Source of the DNA: Montifringilla adamsi | Taxonomy: Eukaryota; Chordata; Aves; Passeriformes; Passeridae | NCBI GenBank assembly: GCA_017590115.1 | Contig: JAGGNK010010337.1 | Coordinates: 3,857,679-3,921,678, forward strand | Reading direction: 5' to 3' | Length of the DNA: 64,000 bases | Part shown: positions 27,001-41,200 of the stretch, one piece after another | How the letters are laid out: the number at the start of each line of letters is the position of its first letter | Position numbering within the stretch: the first letter of the stretch is position 1 | The notes under the pieces: generated by a model | The model's database searches: none | Told to the model about the DNA's origin: nothing | Seen by the model: the letters and a program-made list of their open reading frames with translations, nothing else | Program-made: the position numbers and the translations under genes

Positions 27001-30000
27001 CCACAATTAACCTCTATATAGTCACATCTGTATCTGCTTGCAGAGCTAGCACATCTGTGTTTAAGGTTTACCTAAGTGTGTGTATGAACAGGGTTGTAAT
27101 GTAAGCATTGATGTGCTATGCAGCCTGTTACTAAGAGGGGCTTAGGTTTTAAAATGAGAGGGAAAAAATAAAAGAACTTCTCATTAGGAGTAAGGAGGGG
27201 ACACCAATGAAAAACAAAAAGCTCCTGTTTCTTCAATACCTTCTTTTCTCTGATGTTACAATGGATATTGATCAAAAGCTGTACCCTTCTATTCATGCTT
27301 CACACAATTCAGTGAGATAGGGCAGTTTCTAAAGAAACCATGAGTTTTCTCCTGTGCTAAAACAGCTTTTCATGAACTTAGTTTGAACACTGCTCTGGTG
27401 AACTAGAGGAATTTTAAATAACTACCCAGATTTTTAAATCACACACAGCAGAAGTTTGTTGTATTTCAACTATCAGCTTCTACCTGTGTGCATGGCCACA
27501 GCATTTTGGGGTTTTTTTGGCACCATGTGTTCTGTTGATCTCTGGCAAAGGGAACAAGCAAGAGGAGACAAACAAAACAGGATTTAACACCCTCCCTTTT
27601 TGTACTGCGTGACTTGTCAGGATGATTCTTAAACCCACATGTATATCTAGTAATCCACACTGCCACCCTTTTATTGTCCCCACAGCCTGCCCTTCACTTC
27701 TGGATGTTTTAGTGTCCATTTTGTCCTCAATGAACAGCTTCAGCTCCAGGCAGATGTGTCATTAGCAGGCACAAGCCTGAAATGTGTGTACATGCAAATT
27801 CCTACAAAATATCCATCAGCTACAAGATCCAAAATTCAAGATGAGAAATGCCAAACTGATTTTCAGTTTGCTTTCTATTTTGGGGTAGAAAGGACAAGCA
27901 GGACAACATACTCCTAAAGGAGTTTCTGTACGTATATTTTGGGCAGCTCTGTAAAGGTAAATTTTTGAAATTTCTAGAAAAGATTTCCTATACTCACAAT
28001 AAAAAGATCTCAGCAAAAGTGACATAAAGCACTGTCCCTGAATATATCGTTGACTACACAGTGTTTTTTAGATTTTTTTCTTTTAGTTAGATACAGAGTA
28101 AAACAGAGAATGAGTCACCTAAGGAAATCCCACCCCTCCTAGGGTTTTTCTCCTGCATGACTCAGATGCTAATACCTTCTCTTCCTCCAGGTCTTTGTCC
28201 CCCAAAAATAAACCATTGTGATTAGTTTATTATTACCTACTGTGGGCCCCATAATACTGGATAGAGAAGAAAGCAAACCTCAACCACACAGGCTCTTAAA
28301 TCTAGCAGAACATCCCAAAAAACCTTAAGTGAATCCGAAGCAACACAGCAAATGTAACTCCCCTTCATCTGCAGAGCTCAATCTCAGCTGTTAGGGATCC
28401 ATACAGAATATATGTAGCCACCCTGAGAGACAATGAAGTCCAAACAGCAGCTACAAAAAAAAGGGGGAGTTCACCCTCAGTTTCAACCACCACACCACAA
28501 GCTATGGTTCCTCACAACTGGAATATTTTAAACAATAAAAGCCACACACTCCTGGCAGATCTCATCATACTACCCAAGTATCAGAGCCATTCTACAAGAC
28601 TACAGACTTGTTATTGAAAATTTACAGCTTTTGATATATCTCCTGTATCCTCCAGTACCTTACATCAGATTATTTATTCAAAATTACTTCAAGGTAATCA
28701 TGAAAGGAACAATCTATGTAGGCTTTATGGATATTTTTCCTGTTTGTGTCTAGGTTTTTAAGGAAAAAAAAAAAGTTCCTGAAGAGTACTGTTTTGAAGA
28801 AGTACTCAACTGCTACTCAGCTCTCAAAAAGCCCTTTACCTATGTTGGAATAGTAAGACTCATTAGTGAGCATTAAACCTGAATAATTAATTACTAAACA
28901 GGAAATGTCACTTAAAGATTATGAAAACAAGTATTTAATAGCCTTAAAATACTACTAAGGTTAAATAAGATCAAGGCACTTACATGCATAGATGGTGCTC
29001 ACACAGACAGCTGCATTCAGAAGCTGAGCTTAGAAATGCTTAGCTTAGTAAATGCATAGCTTTAAGTGAAGTTATTTGAAAATGCAGTAGCCACTTGTCT
29101 TCTCAAAGACCAATAAATCTAAGAGGGCAGAGTACATATACCTTGTTCTTGGCAATCAGTTACCATGCACATTACTTCAACTATCAGGTAATGATTGGTT
29201 CCAGCTTCTTAGTCCATACCAAGTGAGTGTAAACCACCTCTACCTTACTAAGGATTCCAACTTTGTCTGAGACCACTGTTATATCCATTTTGCATAACTG
29301 CAGAAATCTTGAAGTGGAAATTCTCACTGTTGTGTGCTTCACATCAATTCTCTGCACTAAGTGCTTTGAGTTGCCAAAATTTCAATCAATCCCATTATCC
29401 TTTTACTATATGCAAACTATGTCATATGATATAACAAAGTGCAATTGTAAATTTTTGTGCCCCCCACTCAGATCTCCCAGCTGGAAGAGGATGTAGGGAA
29501 GGACCCCCCAGCCCAGTCTTCCAGTCCATCTCTTTTTGCTGGATAACAGGCCTAATACAGAAGCATCATTCTGGATAGCTGCTGGGACCCACAGCATATG
29601 GGAGCCTTGAAGCTGAATTAAAGGCTGAGAGGCAAAAAAAGAGGCGAGTTACAGAGTATCCGGCCCAATCTGTCAGAGCAGCACACAACAGTGGTCTTGT
29701 GAGCTCTGCATTTGTATCTCACTCTTGGGAGTTCTGCTTTTGTATCTTTCTCTATTAATACCTATGAATATGGAACTTGGAGGTAGCTTATGACAGGAGT
29801 TAAGAAACAGTGAATCTTCTCTTTCCTTTACCTTTTCTTCTTTTCAGCTTCAAATAGGTGAATTGACAGAGACCCAAGTACAATGTGAATTATTTCAGTA
29901 TGGTTCAGGAGAAAGGGTTTGACATATAACAGAGCAGAAACAGTCAATCAGAAGAGCAAACGGCTTAGACAGTGCCAGCAGTTCCAGCTGCAAGCAGTCA

Positions 30001-33000
30001 GAAGAACTAAAAAGACAGGGGCACTTATGGCCAAAGTATTCTGATTTTAAGGAAATTTGCATCAGCTTTGTGCCCTGATTTCACAATAGTTGTGAGAGGG
30101 GTGGTGTTTTCAATGCAATTATCATCATTACCTTTGCAAGAGTTTAATTTGCTTTAAGAGAAAAAGAGTAAGAAAAAACAAACCTCCAAGAAATAACTCA
30201 GAGCCAACAAGGCTCTGAGTTCTCAGCCCTGTGACAAAACTACAGCTCCTCTTGCTCTGGTGCTGGAGGATACTGAAAATTGCCCTTCTCAGCCCTGTGA
30301 CAAAACTACAGCTCCTCTTGCTCTGGTGCTGGAGGATACTGAAAATAGAACAAACACCGCATTTACAGATTTCCTGCACACAAGCACATACTTATTAATG
30401 TATCTAACCTTGTTTATTACATTTGCTAGAGATGGGTAGCCATAAACTGCAGCAGTCCAACCACAGAAACCAAAGGAAAAAAAAAAGGAAAATTAGGGAA
30501 AGTAATTAATTCCTTATCTCACCCACTAATGACTTGAACAATATCTATACCAGATCCACATTTTAAAGCTATAATTTTCTCTGATCACTTTTTAAAAATG
30601 AAAATTCGGTCAAAGTGGGACAGTTACATTATTTCAGTCCACAGCAATCACTGTTCCCACTAGTAAAAGAGAGGATATGACACACACACCAAAAAAAAAA
30701 AAAAAAAAAAAAAAAAGGAGAAATGCAGTAGAAATTCAATATAATAGTCCCTGTTTCCACACATGTGGCCTAAAGCCCAAAAACATAATGCTGAATGATG
30801 ACTGAGTCATTTAACAAACTCCTCCAGTCACGGAGTACTTAGTAAAATACATCTGGACAGGACTAAGCAAGTGTGAATCACAGAACCATAGAATCATTAA
30901 AGTTGAAAAAGAACTCTAAGATCATCAGGTCCAACTGTCAACCCAGCACCAAAGCCACGTTCACTAAAACATGTCCTTACGTGCCATATCCACAGGTTTT
31001 TGAATACTTCCGGGGATAGTGACTCCACCACTTCCCTGAGCAGCCTATTCCAAGGAAGGAACAGGCCCTTCCATGAGAGGAAGCCATAGCCAGAAGATCC
31101 AAGACAGATCCAGCAGAAGATCCAAGACAGACCAGCCTTACCTACCTTATCCTCCCCTTCTGCTCTGGGAAGGGCTGCCCCACACGTAAGAGGAGCAGAA
31201 CAGATTGGAAAATTTTTGATAGTTGTTTTCCTCTGTTAAGCTCATTTTCACTCACGAGCTAAATTTAACAAAACTCCATTTAAATCCTGGCTCTTCCCAG
31301 GCCATCTACATCTCCACATGCCAATGCAATGTCACAGCTCACAAAGGAAATTTCAAATATTGCGGTAAGTTTCTGTGTCCTTAATGCTGATAACTAATGT
31401 TTCCATTTTACAATGAGTACCTTCAATCACACTTAGTGACAGTTGAGCATCTTCCTGACAACCTCTCTTTTCACACAGAAATAATCTAAGATGGCATGCA
31501 CAGCTATTTACTGTATAACTGGAAGTTCCTAGTAACAAGGAGAGGTAAAAGAGGGCTGGTGACTGAAGAAACAACTCAATTACTCAAAGATGATGTTAGG
31601 AAGATTCTGTGACAAATCTTTACACAGGAACAACTCTCAACACTTGATAATAACCTTTCAGAACCTTCAGTTCCCATTGGACCTAATTTCCTCTTCAGTG
31701 ACCAAACCACTGAATGAATTTCTTCAAGACTTTTATCAAAACCATGCAGAAGTAACTCCCAGCAGGGAACAGCAAGAATAGGAGTGCAGAATCACAAAGC
31801 AAACACACACACATACTCAACTTCTTAAGTTTAAAAATAAAACCAAGGAATGATGTTAGGCCATGAAGCCAAAGAAAAATGCCAAAATCTTCTAGGTATT
31901 TACAGCTATCTAGAACAAAACTTTAAGATAATCACTGTGGAAGTTGAAACACCAATGAGATGAACGTGTGACAGAACAAGGAGACAGCTCTGAAGACAAT
32001 ACAGAAAACCAGACAATTTCCATATGCATCTAGAATCTTTCATCCTGTTACTGCACACTAAATTTCCCCACAGTTCCCAGTGTTCATATCTGAATTTTGG
32101 TCGGTTCAGGGGTACCTATAGATCAGGAGGTTTTGATTAAGCTATTTTTTAGTGTTTCACCTGTATTCCCAAACCCATCATCTTCCCAATGAAATACAGC
32201 TCCCTCATGTAGGGCTCCAGTTTCAAACCCTTGGCTGCCGTGTCTAAAGAGAGACAAGCAAGAACACATATATGATATATATACATACACACCAATTAGT
32301 ATTTGCTGTCCTAGGGAACTGCTGAAAAACTCAAGGCAGAGAAAGTTTGCTTTCCAGAGGAAGGCTGCAGAGCCTGGATTCAAGAGCAAACTGGAAAGGA
32401 CCTCTAGTGGGCTGAGGCTGTGCTGCTCGGGTGCCAGACATGTCCTTCCCCTTCACCTCCCTGCAGCTGCACAACTTGCCAGCAAAGCCCAGTAGCTTTA
32501 CCTTGTGACTGCCATCAGAAAAGGCACCTAGAGGTGCAACTACAGCCTCTGTGAAAGACTGAAATGCTAAAGGTTAATGACTCAAACAAGATCATTAGGA
32601 ATGTCCTCTCACTCTGCTCTCAGTGCTTGGAGGGACACGCTGTCATTTGCTTCAGAAAAAACCAGGAGATGGTTTCTATTTTACTGTGTAGGTCACTAAC
32701 ATGTCAGACCCCTTCAGAGTGGTTTTATGTGGCCTAAATGACATGACATCAGGGGACATTCAAAGATGCACAAATTCAGATGCACATTTGGAATAAGGAT
32801 TCAGAATATTATTCAGACTATGTCACAGCATTTGGTTCTTCCAAGATTTTTTAGCTGTAGGCAGTTTTGCACAGGCAGCAGAAACACTATTTTAACTGCA
32901 TTTTTGAAGTAACTTTCTGAGTGAAAGAGCTTGGAATTCTTTATCTGAGCTCAAACAAAGCATAACTTCATGTGACACTATGTGACAAATAGATTAGGGA

Positions 33001-36000
33001 ATGTATTCAGGAGAATATACAGATAATAAACCAGGCCAGATTAAGGAAGGTTATTTATTAGGCATCACAGTTAAAAAGAAAATACCTTGTTTTGAATGGA
33101 AGTCGATGATTCACCTTGAAGTCTTTAAAATACCTCTTTTGCTATATTTAGGTTTGCCTTCAAGTCAGAGTGGTTCTATCATTCCCCAAAGTAGAATAAT
33201 TTACATCTTCAATGTTACAGGCCACAGCTTAGCTCTCTTTTAAATGAACTGAGCAATAACCTCTCCTTTAGCAGTTACCCTCAAAGTGTTTGCATTAACT
33301 GGAGAGGGACCACAGATTAAAGCTGACATTGTTAAGGAGAGCAATGCAAGACAGCTGCTCATTATTCAAAAACAATTATCACCTACACTGCAGTGGTGCT
33401 CCCTGTGCCATTAAGCAGAGTGCCGGACAGGAAGCCAACCTTGTACAGAGTGGTCACCTGAAGAGAACAGCACTGGTACTTGGAGTCCAAGGCCACAAGA
33501 ATGCACCTGGTTCCGTCTTTCACATGGAGCAGCAACAGCACTGCCCTGCCATCAATGAAAAGCATCCCTGAGAGTCACTTGAACCAAGCATTCACACAGA
33601 AAACAGAAAATAAACCAAAGACACCAGCAAGTTCATATCATCAGAGACCTGATCAAAGAACAACCAACTCTTTTTCTTCTTGAGAAGGTTGGGCTTCTCA
33701 GCCTTCATCTTCCTGGACCAACCATCATCAACTACGATCATCACCTCTACTATCAGAATAATATAACTTACTTTGGAAGAGTACTGGTGATGCCATAAAG
33801 TCTAACTGTGCTTCTCTCCTCTGTAGGAAACAGTAATCAAGGCAGGAAAAGAAAGCACTCGTCCATCTTGAAGGGTTCTGTGAGTTATTTTACAGGAGGA
33901 GTGTATACAGTGGAAATAGCCCCAAAAGATACCTCTACAATAAAAATGATAAGGAATTGAAGCTGATGAGGATCAGTTAAAGGTAAGGATTAAAAACATA
34001 ACATCTTGTGAAAATACTCCTTAACACTTTTAAGTCAGGGAATTAATTTCTCAGGAATTAATGTCTTGGATCCAAACTGCTTTATGATATAAACAACAGC
34101 AAATGAAAAATGAGTTGATCAAACTCTAAAAAGAAATGACAGGAAACCTCTGCTGAATGAGGTAGAACATAGGATATGAAGGAGATGCAGGTATTAAAGC
34201 GATTTCAGATGCAATTAAAATCCCTTGTAAAGAGAAACAGGGAAGAAATTAAAATGAGTTCTGTGTTTTGCTTTATGTTTCAGTACAAAATTTTGCCAGC
34301 AGCATGAAGAAAAAACAAAGCACATCTTAAAACAGGCCAGCTTACATAAGAGGGAAAGACAGAAGACAAAAATATTTATGCTGATAACAAACTTGAAAAC
34401 TTGCTTGGACTCACTTTAAAATTGTCAAACCACTGCAACCATGGAACTGGCAACTATTCCTCCAGGTGGTTGCTTTTAACAACATCACTCTCATTTACTT
34501 TTCACTCTCTATTAGTTCTGCAGCCAAGGACTGCTCACCTGGCAGATAAAGATCAAAATGTCATTTTGAAATGGCAGAATTTGGGAATTTATGCAGTGTG
34601 TGCCCAGTGTTTCTCCACCCAGTTCCTTCCTGTGTCTTTCAAATGAGAAGAGTTTTTAGTTACTGTCAAGACAGCTGCAATAACAAGTTTTTTATTATTA
34701 CTACTCTGACCAGGATTAATGTTTTGGAAAAAAAAATTCAAAGAGAACTCTGAGTATTTGTAACAGCCTCTTAAAATTCAACTACCTTCTGTGGCAAACA
34801 CTACATGAGAATACAGATACTGTAACAAACTTTAAACTACCAAATTTTGCATTGTGGTGAGATTATTAACTAGAAAAATCTTACTCATTCTCTTATGCAG
34901 CAAAATCCCTGTACACTGCAATGTCTTTCCAAAGTATGTTTTTATCTTCCACAATGAGCAGAGAAGCATGATACTACAATGTCCCTTCCTTCCATCTTCC
35001 TGTGTCCAAAAATCACTATTTTGTCTCCTTTTCACTAACTGGGGAACTCCCCAGAGTAAAGCAAGCAGAAAATTATTGTATCAGTGTCTCTAAAGTGAAG
35101 TGTGTGCAGCTCTAGGTATTCACAAGACAATCCACTGGAGGGCAGGATGAAAATTACATATAAATATTTAAATTTATTAATAAATTATTAACAGTTTTAA
35201 TTATTTAAGTCAATAAAGTAATACTTTAAGTAGTGTTTATCTCATCCTTTGTAACATTTCTATTGTACATATTTTACAGTTTGCATATTACAACATTACA
35301 TGTCTATAATTTATAAATAAATAAGTGTTAATATATTGGAGGCTTCATGCTCAAAAAATATTTTACTGATCCATAACAACTGGGGATCATTGGTTTATGA
35401 CTTCAGCACCAGGAAACTAAAGCAACATTTCCTCCTTTGTTAGAAGGAGGTAAAAGTACTGCTGGGAAGAACTGAATGCAGGGGACAGTTCTCAAGTGGG
35501 CTGCATTTCTCAGTTATTCAGCTGCAAGTCTAATGCAGCAAATGATTTTCCAGAAAGAGTTAAGTGCTCCAGCTCACACTATATCTAGTAGCTGAACAAC
35601 TCTTGAAATTCCCATGGGATCCTGATTGGTGTCTGGAGGCTGCCAAAGGCAATTCAAAATCTTATTCCAGATGATTTAGGTTCAGGTCCATTGCTCTTCA
35701 AAGAGATTTAAAATTCTAAACACATAAAATACAGTTTCAGCAATAACTTGTGCCACTGCATCACTTGGCCAGTTTCTAATGCAGATGTAGAAAGTCAGCC
35801 TATTTTTATATAAATTCTTTTTAAACATTCACCAGCAAAACAGCCCTGCTAGTCCCTTGACACACTTCTTGTTGTTGTAAAAACACACCTGCTGAAATAC
35901 TTCATGTCTGTAATGCCCACAGATAACTATCAAGTAACTGAAACATTGAAATTAGTAAAACTCTGGGGAAATTTTATTTAGTGGGTATGTTCTATTAAGA

Positions 36001-38224
36001 AATAGTGAAGGAAAGCAAACCAAGTTGTCAAGACCCGCTCTTGAAAAATCAGATTATCCTGACTAATGGCTTCTTTCTACCATTTCTGTTCCAGTGAGGA
36101 TGACATCAAGCACTTAAATCAAGAACTACAGATTTTGAGATAAATTCTTTCACTCCACCTGAAAAGTTTCCAAGCAGCTCATAGCACTGATTGCAGCTTT
36201 CAAATTTTCAGCATAGCATCCTCTAAAAATCAGGGTTCAGGCATTTCTTATAAATACCTAAAAGAACAGCTGATGTAGATTTTTTTACACACTTCTCTCA
36301 CATACTTTGATATCAAACAATGAATGCTATGAAACAGAAAACAACCAATTTGTTTTTCCAGTCACACATCACAGCTCTGGCTGTTCTTTTTCCTCTATGG
36401 AAGACTTCCACCCTCTTGTGGGCCTTAACTATGGCACCACACACTGTGCAATAGGAGAAGCAAAGAACACAACCACAAAAGAGCTTCAGATGCCTGCCTT
36501 GCCTTTCCATTTCATCTACCTTTCCCTCCTGCCTTTGTGCTTCACACTCGGATGAGCTTCATCAGCTCAACCATCCCTTTACACATGGATGTCACTGTTA
36601 CATAACCTTCCTTTCCTCCCCACCTAGGTAAGAATCTAACCCCACAGCCCTCCACATGTGGCAGCTTTCACACTGTCCTCATCATAAAGATTTCCAGGAA
36701 AGTGCAGCTCCGACATGAAATCTGCCTTTGTTTTCATCTTCATGGAATGCTCTTCAAGTGTAATGAGGCCTCTTTTTACCTGTCTTTTCCAAATATTTTC
36801 TGCCAGCTTATTTTAGTTTACTGATTTTCTTATGAATATATTCTTTTCTTTGCCCTTAATGCCCTACTAAAAGGGCAGCCAAAGGATTTCTGTCCTCACC
36901 ATTTTTCTAAAGACAACTGAACTTGGGTGACACTGCAACACTGCGTGTCCAGCCACTATCAGTGAGAAAGAACAATGCTTGCCTAAAAAAAACCCTTACA
37001 ATCTGCTGTTTGGGTGCCATATGTTACTGCTTTTTAAATATCCTACCTGTCCGTGCCACCAGGTGGGTCCAGCCACTCCAAACTGCTCCAATCTTTTCAT
37101 GTGAGAAACACTGAGTGTCAATCTTCTTGGGCTCAGCAAGAAAGATGTTCCTGCTCACCAGCTGCCCGTGTTTGTTGCCGCCCCAGACATACAGATGTCC
37201 TTCATCTACAACAGACAGAGAAGTAAAATCTGTTTAAAGGGATACAGATCTAATACCACCAGATTCAGGCTCTGTCTCAGCTCAGATGCTGAAGAAAGAA
37301 CACTGCATTCAATTTATGTTTTCACTGCATGCTTTTTCCTACCATTCTTTACCATTGTAACTGGGATACCAGAAACATTTGCAAGGGCCTTAAAAACACA
37401 GCCAATTTTTGAGGGCTACACAGACTCCCTGAAGCAGTGAGAGCTTTCAGGTCAAACTGCCTAGATTTTTTAATAAAAATTAGTCTTTGTTATAAACAAC
37501 TAACCACAGTAGTCAACTTCTCTGAGTAAAAGAAAATCAAAGCATCTTGGGGACATTCACTGAGCAGTCCCTCTCTGTCCAGCCTGTCCTTGCAGACCAG
37601 CTATTATTTCCACTCCAAAGCTTTGATTACATCCAGTAAATAACTTTCTGGACTGCAGCAAATAATTCAAAGCCTGGCTGGCTGCTCTTGCTCTGCTTTA
37701 CAGTCTCCCAGCCTCTCTACAAGAGCCAGACTCACAGCTCTGCTCGTACCAATTCTGCCTCCTTCAGCTTCAGCAAATTCAGTAAATCCCCCAAAGCAAG
37801 GACAGTCCAGTGCTCCCTGGCTCACCTTGCACAGTCACTTCCTAAAGGAATTGGACATGCAGCTCTGAACACATAACTGAAGCAGGCACCACCCATCACA
37901 AGGCAAAACTAAAATATTATTGTGCCTCAAAATCACATCAGTCAACACCTGAGAGATTCCTGTAAGTGGTCACTTGCCTTCCACATCTCTTTTCTAAAAC
38001 AAGTATTTGTTCCAATGCACACTCCAGGTTTCCAAACAGGAATAAATCCTTTCACAGAAATGCCCACAGTCCTTCACATCAATGCAAGCTGAAGTTGCTC
38101 ACAGCCTAACAACCAATGGACACTGCCACAGTGACTGCTCAGATGAGTCCTTCTGCAGACACGACATATCATTACTTCCATCTTTTCAGGACAAAACCAT
38201 TCCTCCCAGCTCCTAGGCCTCCAC

Positions 38225-38289
<65 letters not shown>

Positions 38290-41200
38290 CCCACCCAAAA
38301 AACAAAAATCCACAAAAACACTTGAGAACATGAGCTGTCAGGCCTCCCTGAAGTCTTTGCCAGCCTGCACAAGCTAGAAGCATAATAAATAAATCTTGCA
38401 CACCTAATCTTGCACATTATTGTGGGCCCAGAAAGACTGGAAGCCATGTAAGTTAAAACATGGAATTGTCTGGAGCACACCTCCACAACACTCAAGGCAT
38501 TCAGGATGTCTCAGGTCAGCACTGCACTCATCACAAGCACCATGACAGAAGTAAATTTTTCAGAAGGAAAAGAAGGAAAAAAAAAAAAGTAAAACTTAGA
38601 CTAATAATCTCAGTTTGGTAACACCAACAGAAAGAGTAAGCCAGGAGAATTCCACTATACTACTGCTGGTGAAAAATTGGCAAGGAGTGGGAGGAGAAGC
38701 CAGTACTGACAGTCACCTGCAGGATTTCCACGTTCCTCTTTAAAACAGTACAACCAAAATAAAAAGGAAAAACAAGTCAAGCAATTGTTTTGTTCAAATA
38801 TTCAAATTCTCCACTAAAATTGATAAATTCCTTGCCAGCATGAAGTACACACACCTTCTGGAGAGGAAAAAAATTTAAAAAAAACAATAGGTGACAGAAA
38901 CACAAAGAAAAACACTGTGGCCATTCACATTCCACATTAACATGCATTGCCTCTGTCCAGAGGGTGTATTTGCTTTATCCTGGGAAAAGTCACATGCTCA
39001 GCTCTTACCTCACCTCTGGAGTAGGTTTGAGCAAAAACTCAGACACTAGACTTAGCACCATACTCTCACCCCTGGAGGGTTCAGGCCAGTTTGGACACCA
39101 GTAGACTCTACCATCCTTTTTTCCAAGGAAAGCCCTCCCAGGTCTGTAGCAACCCACATCAACAGCTGTGTCCCAAACCTGCCTAGCTGCAGGTATTTGA
39201 TATCCCACCAGCAGCTGACTCACGGAACAGAGGCAAAGAAAACTGCACCACAGTACAAGGCATTCCTAGAAAAAGGGCCCATTTAAATACAACACCCTGC
39301 AGTAGCATCTTTATTATATCAAGCATCTTTAAAATACAAAATATTTTAAGTAATAACTATCTTGCAGGATGAAGGATACTTTTATAATACATTATAAAAG
39401 TATTTGGCATTTATTTTTTCAATCTTGGTCCCACTGCTGTGTTGCCATCTTATTGCAAAGGTTTCATACCTTCTTGGTGATTTCTCATGGACAACTCCTC
39501 ACAGCACAGCCAACAAACTCCATCTCACTCCTTAACCAGCCAACCTACTCTTTTACAGTGCTCTTCTGAATTGGATCCAGCTGTGGCCTATTAAGGGCAG
39601 GCCTGTTCCTAATTCTTGATAATTAGCACAGCTGTAACTCCTTAGGGGTGTGATTACCTTCATCACTATCTCTATTTTCCTACATTCCACCCATCCACAC
39701 TGCTGCCAAATAGACCGCTCTCTTAAATAAAAAGCAAAAGGATGAAAGAATAATCTGCTCACTGTACAAATAGAGACTGCCAATTATCTAAGGTAGATTT
39801 TATTTGTTCTTACAGTTTGTCTTCACTAATCTTGCATACACTTTGCATCTCTGAATTCAATACAATTTACATCTTGGAACATCTCCCCATACAACTAAAT
39901 CTCTATAGATCTGCAGAAGCAAATACTCCAGTGCTCCTTTAATGATGACAGAGGTACCAGATGGCTGCAGATTTGCTAAGAACTTGTTCCTGTGAAGTTT
40001 GGCAAAGACTTGTCTTCATAAGGTTCAATGTATTTTACACACTTCAAAACTGTAAGATTACAGCATGAAAGCTATTCTGTTTTCCCTTCTCCCAATCTGT
40101 CAAAATAAAAAGAAATCTTTATTAGACTTTCATTACTGGATACTCAGTACTCCAGCAAGGGAGCACGGCCTAAGGATCAAAGAACAAATGGCAGATATTA
40201 TGGAAGTGCCTAAGCAATTAAAGCAGCTACCTACTCTTCAAATAAGCTTTGTGCTCTTACACCAGAGATGTGCACACTGTCACAGTGGAGCCTAAGACAC
40301 CTCAGACAGCTCCAGGTCTGCTCACGGCCCTGCACTGCTCCATGCAGAGCCATCAGCTCACACTGCTGTGGCTGCCCGGCCTCTGCTGCCTTTCCTGGGA
40401 CAGCCACCCAGCACACCTCTCCTCCCTGGGCAAAGGGCTGCACTGGTTCTAGTGATAGTAAAAGATTTCAAAATCATAGAAAATTCAGGGAGGTAGAAAG
40501 AAAGTTAGGCTTGCTAGGCCCTAGGAAAATGTTAAGGGTCGGCCCTGGGAAATGTTAGGCCTTGTGTTTGCTAGATTATGTGAAACTGCACCTGTGTAAT
40601 CAGTGTATGATAAATTATCTAATTGTTAGATGTGATTAGATATAATTATTGTTTAAGCGAAAGAAGAATCATGAAAAACTATGTTAGGAGTTTGAGGGAG
40701 ATCACGAAAAACCCGTGCTTAGATGAAATCAGTGTATACAATAGAACAATGTAAGTTTAATAATTAATATGTGAGTTATATAACGACAGAATATAAAACA
40801 TGTTCAGCTCAAAACCATGTCAGAGTCAGAGCTGGGTCTGTGTACCCGTGACACCCAGAGCTCTTCAATAAAAGCACCTGCAAATAATCATTCCGTGATG
40901 ATGTGTTCCTGAACACTAACACTAGCGGTAACCAGCTGCCCAAGAGGGCATCCTGCTGCAGCTCCAGAGACTTACAAATCCTCTCAGAGTTTGTAGCCAT
41001 TAAGAGTCCAGACCCTGAATGACACAAGGGCTAGGTCTCAATCTGAGACCAAGAAAAACACACAAAGCTCAGAGAACTGGAAACATGAATCTAAAATATC
41101 TACCTTAAAATAAAAGGAAAGTTCTCAGAGTGCAAAACTATTACAGAGCAATTACCAGCACTAACTAGGCCAGATCAAATTCCACCAGTTTTACCAGAAC

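Larger units (their letters stand above)
18031..37046 (-). other. SERGEF intron 8 (19 kb)
   Basis: Contains the 120-, 20- and 66-bp tandem duplications, a short CA repeat near 19119-19131, a poly(A) run and a CR1 fragment. A strongly AT-rich stretch lies at about 35155-35340. No gene recognised. Confidence 0.85.
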
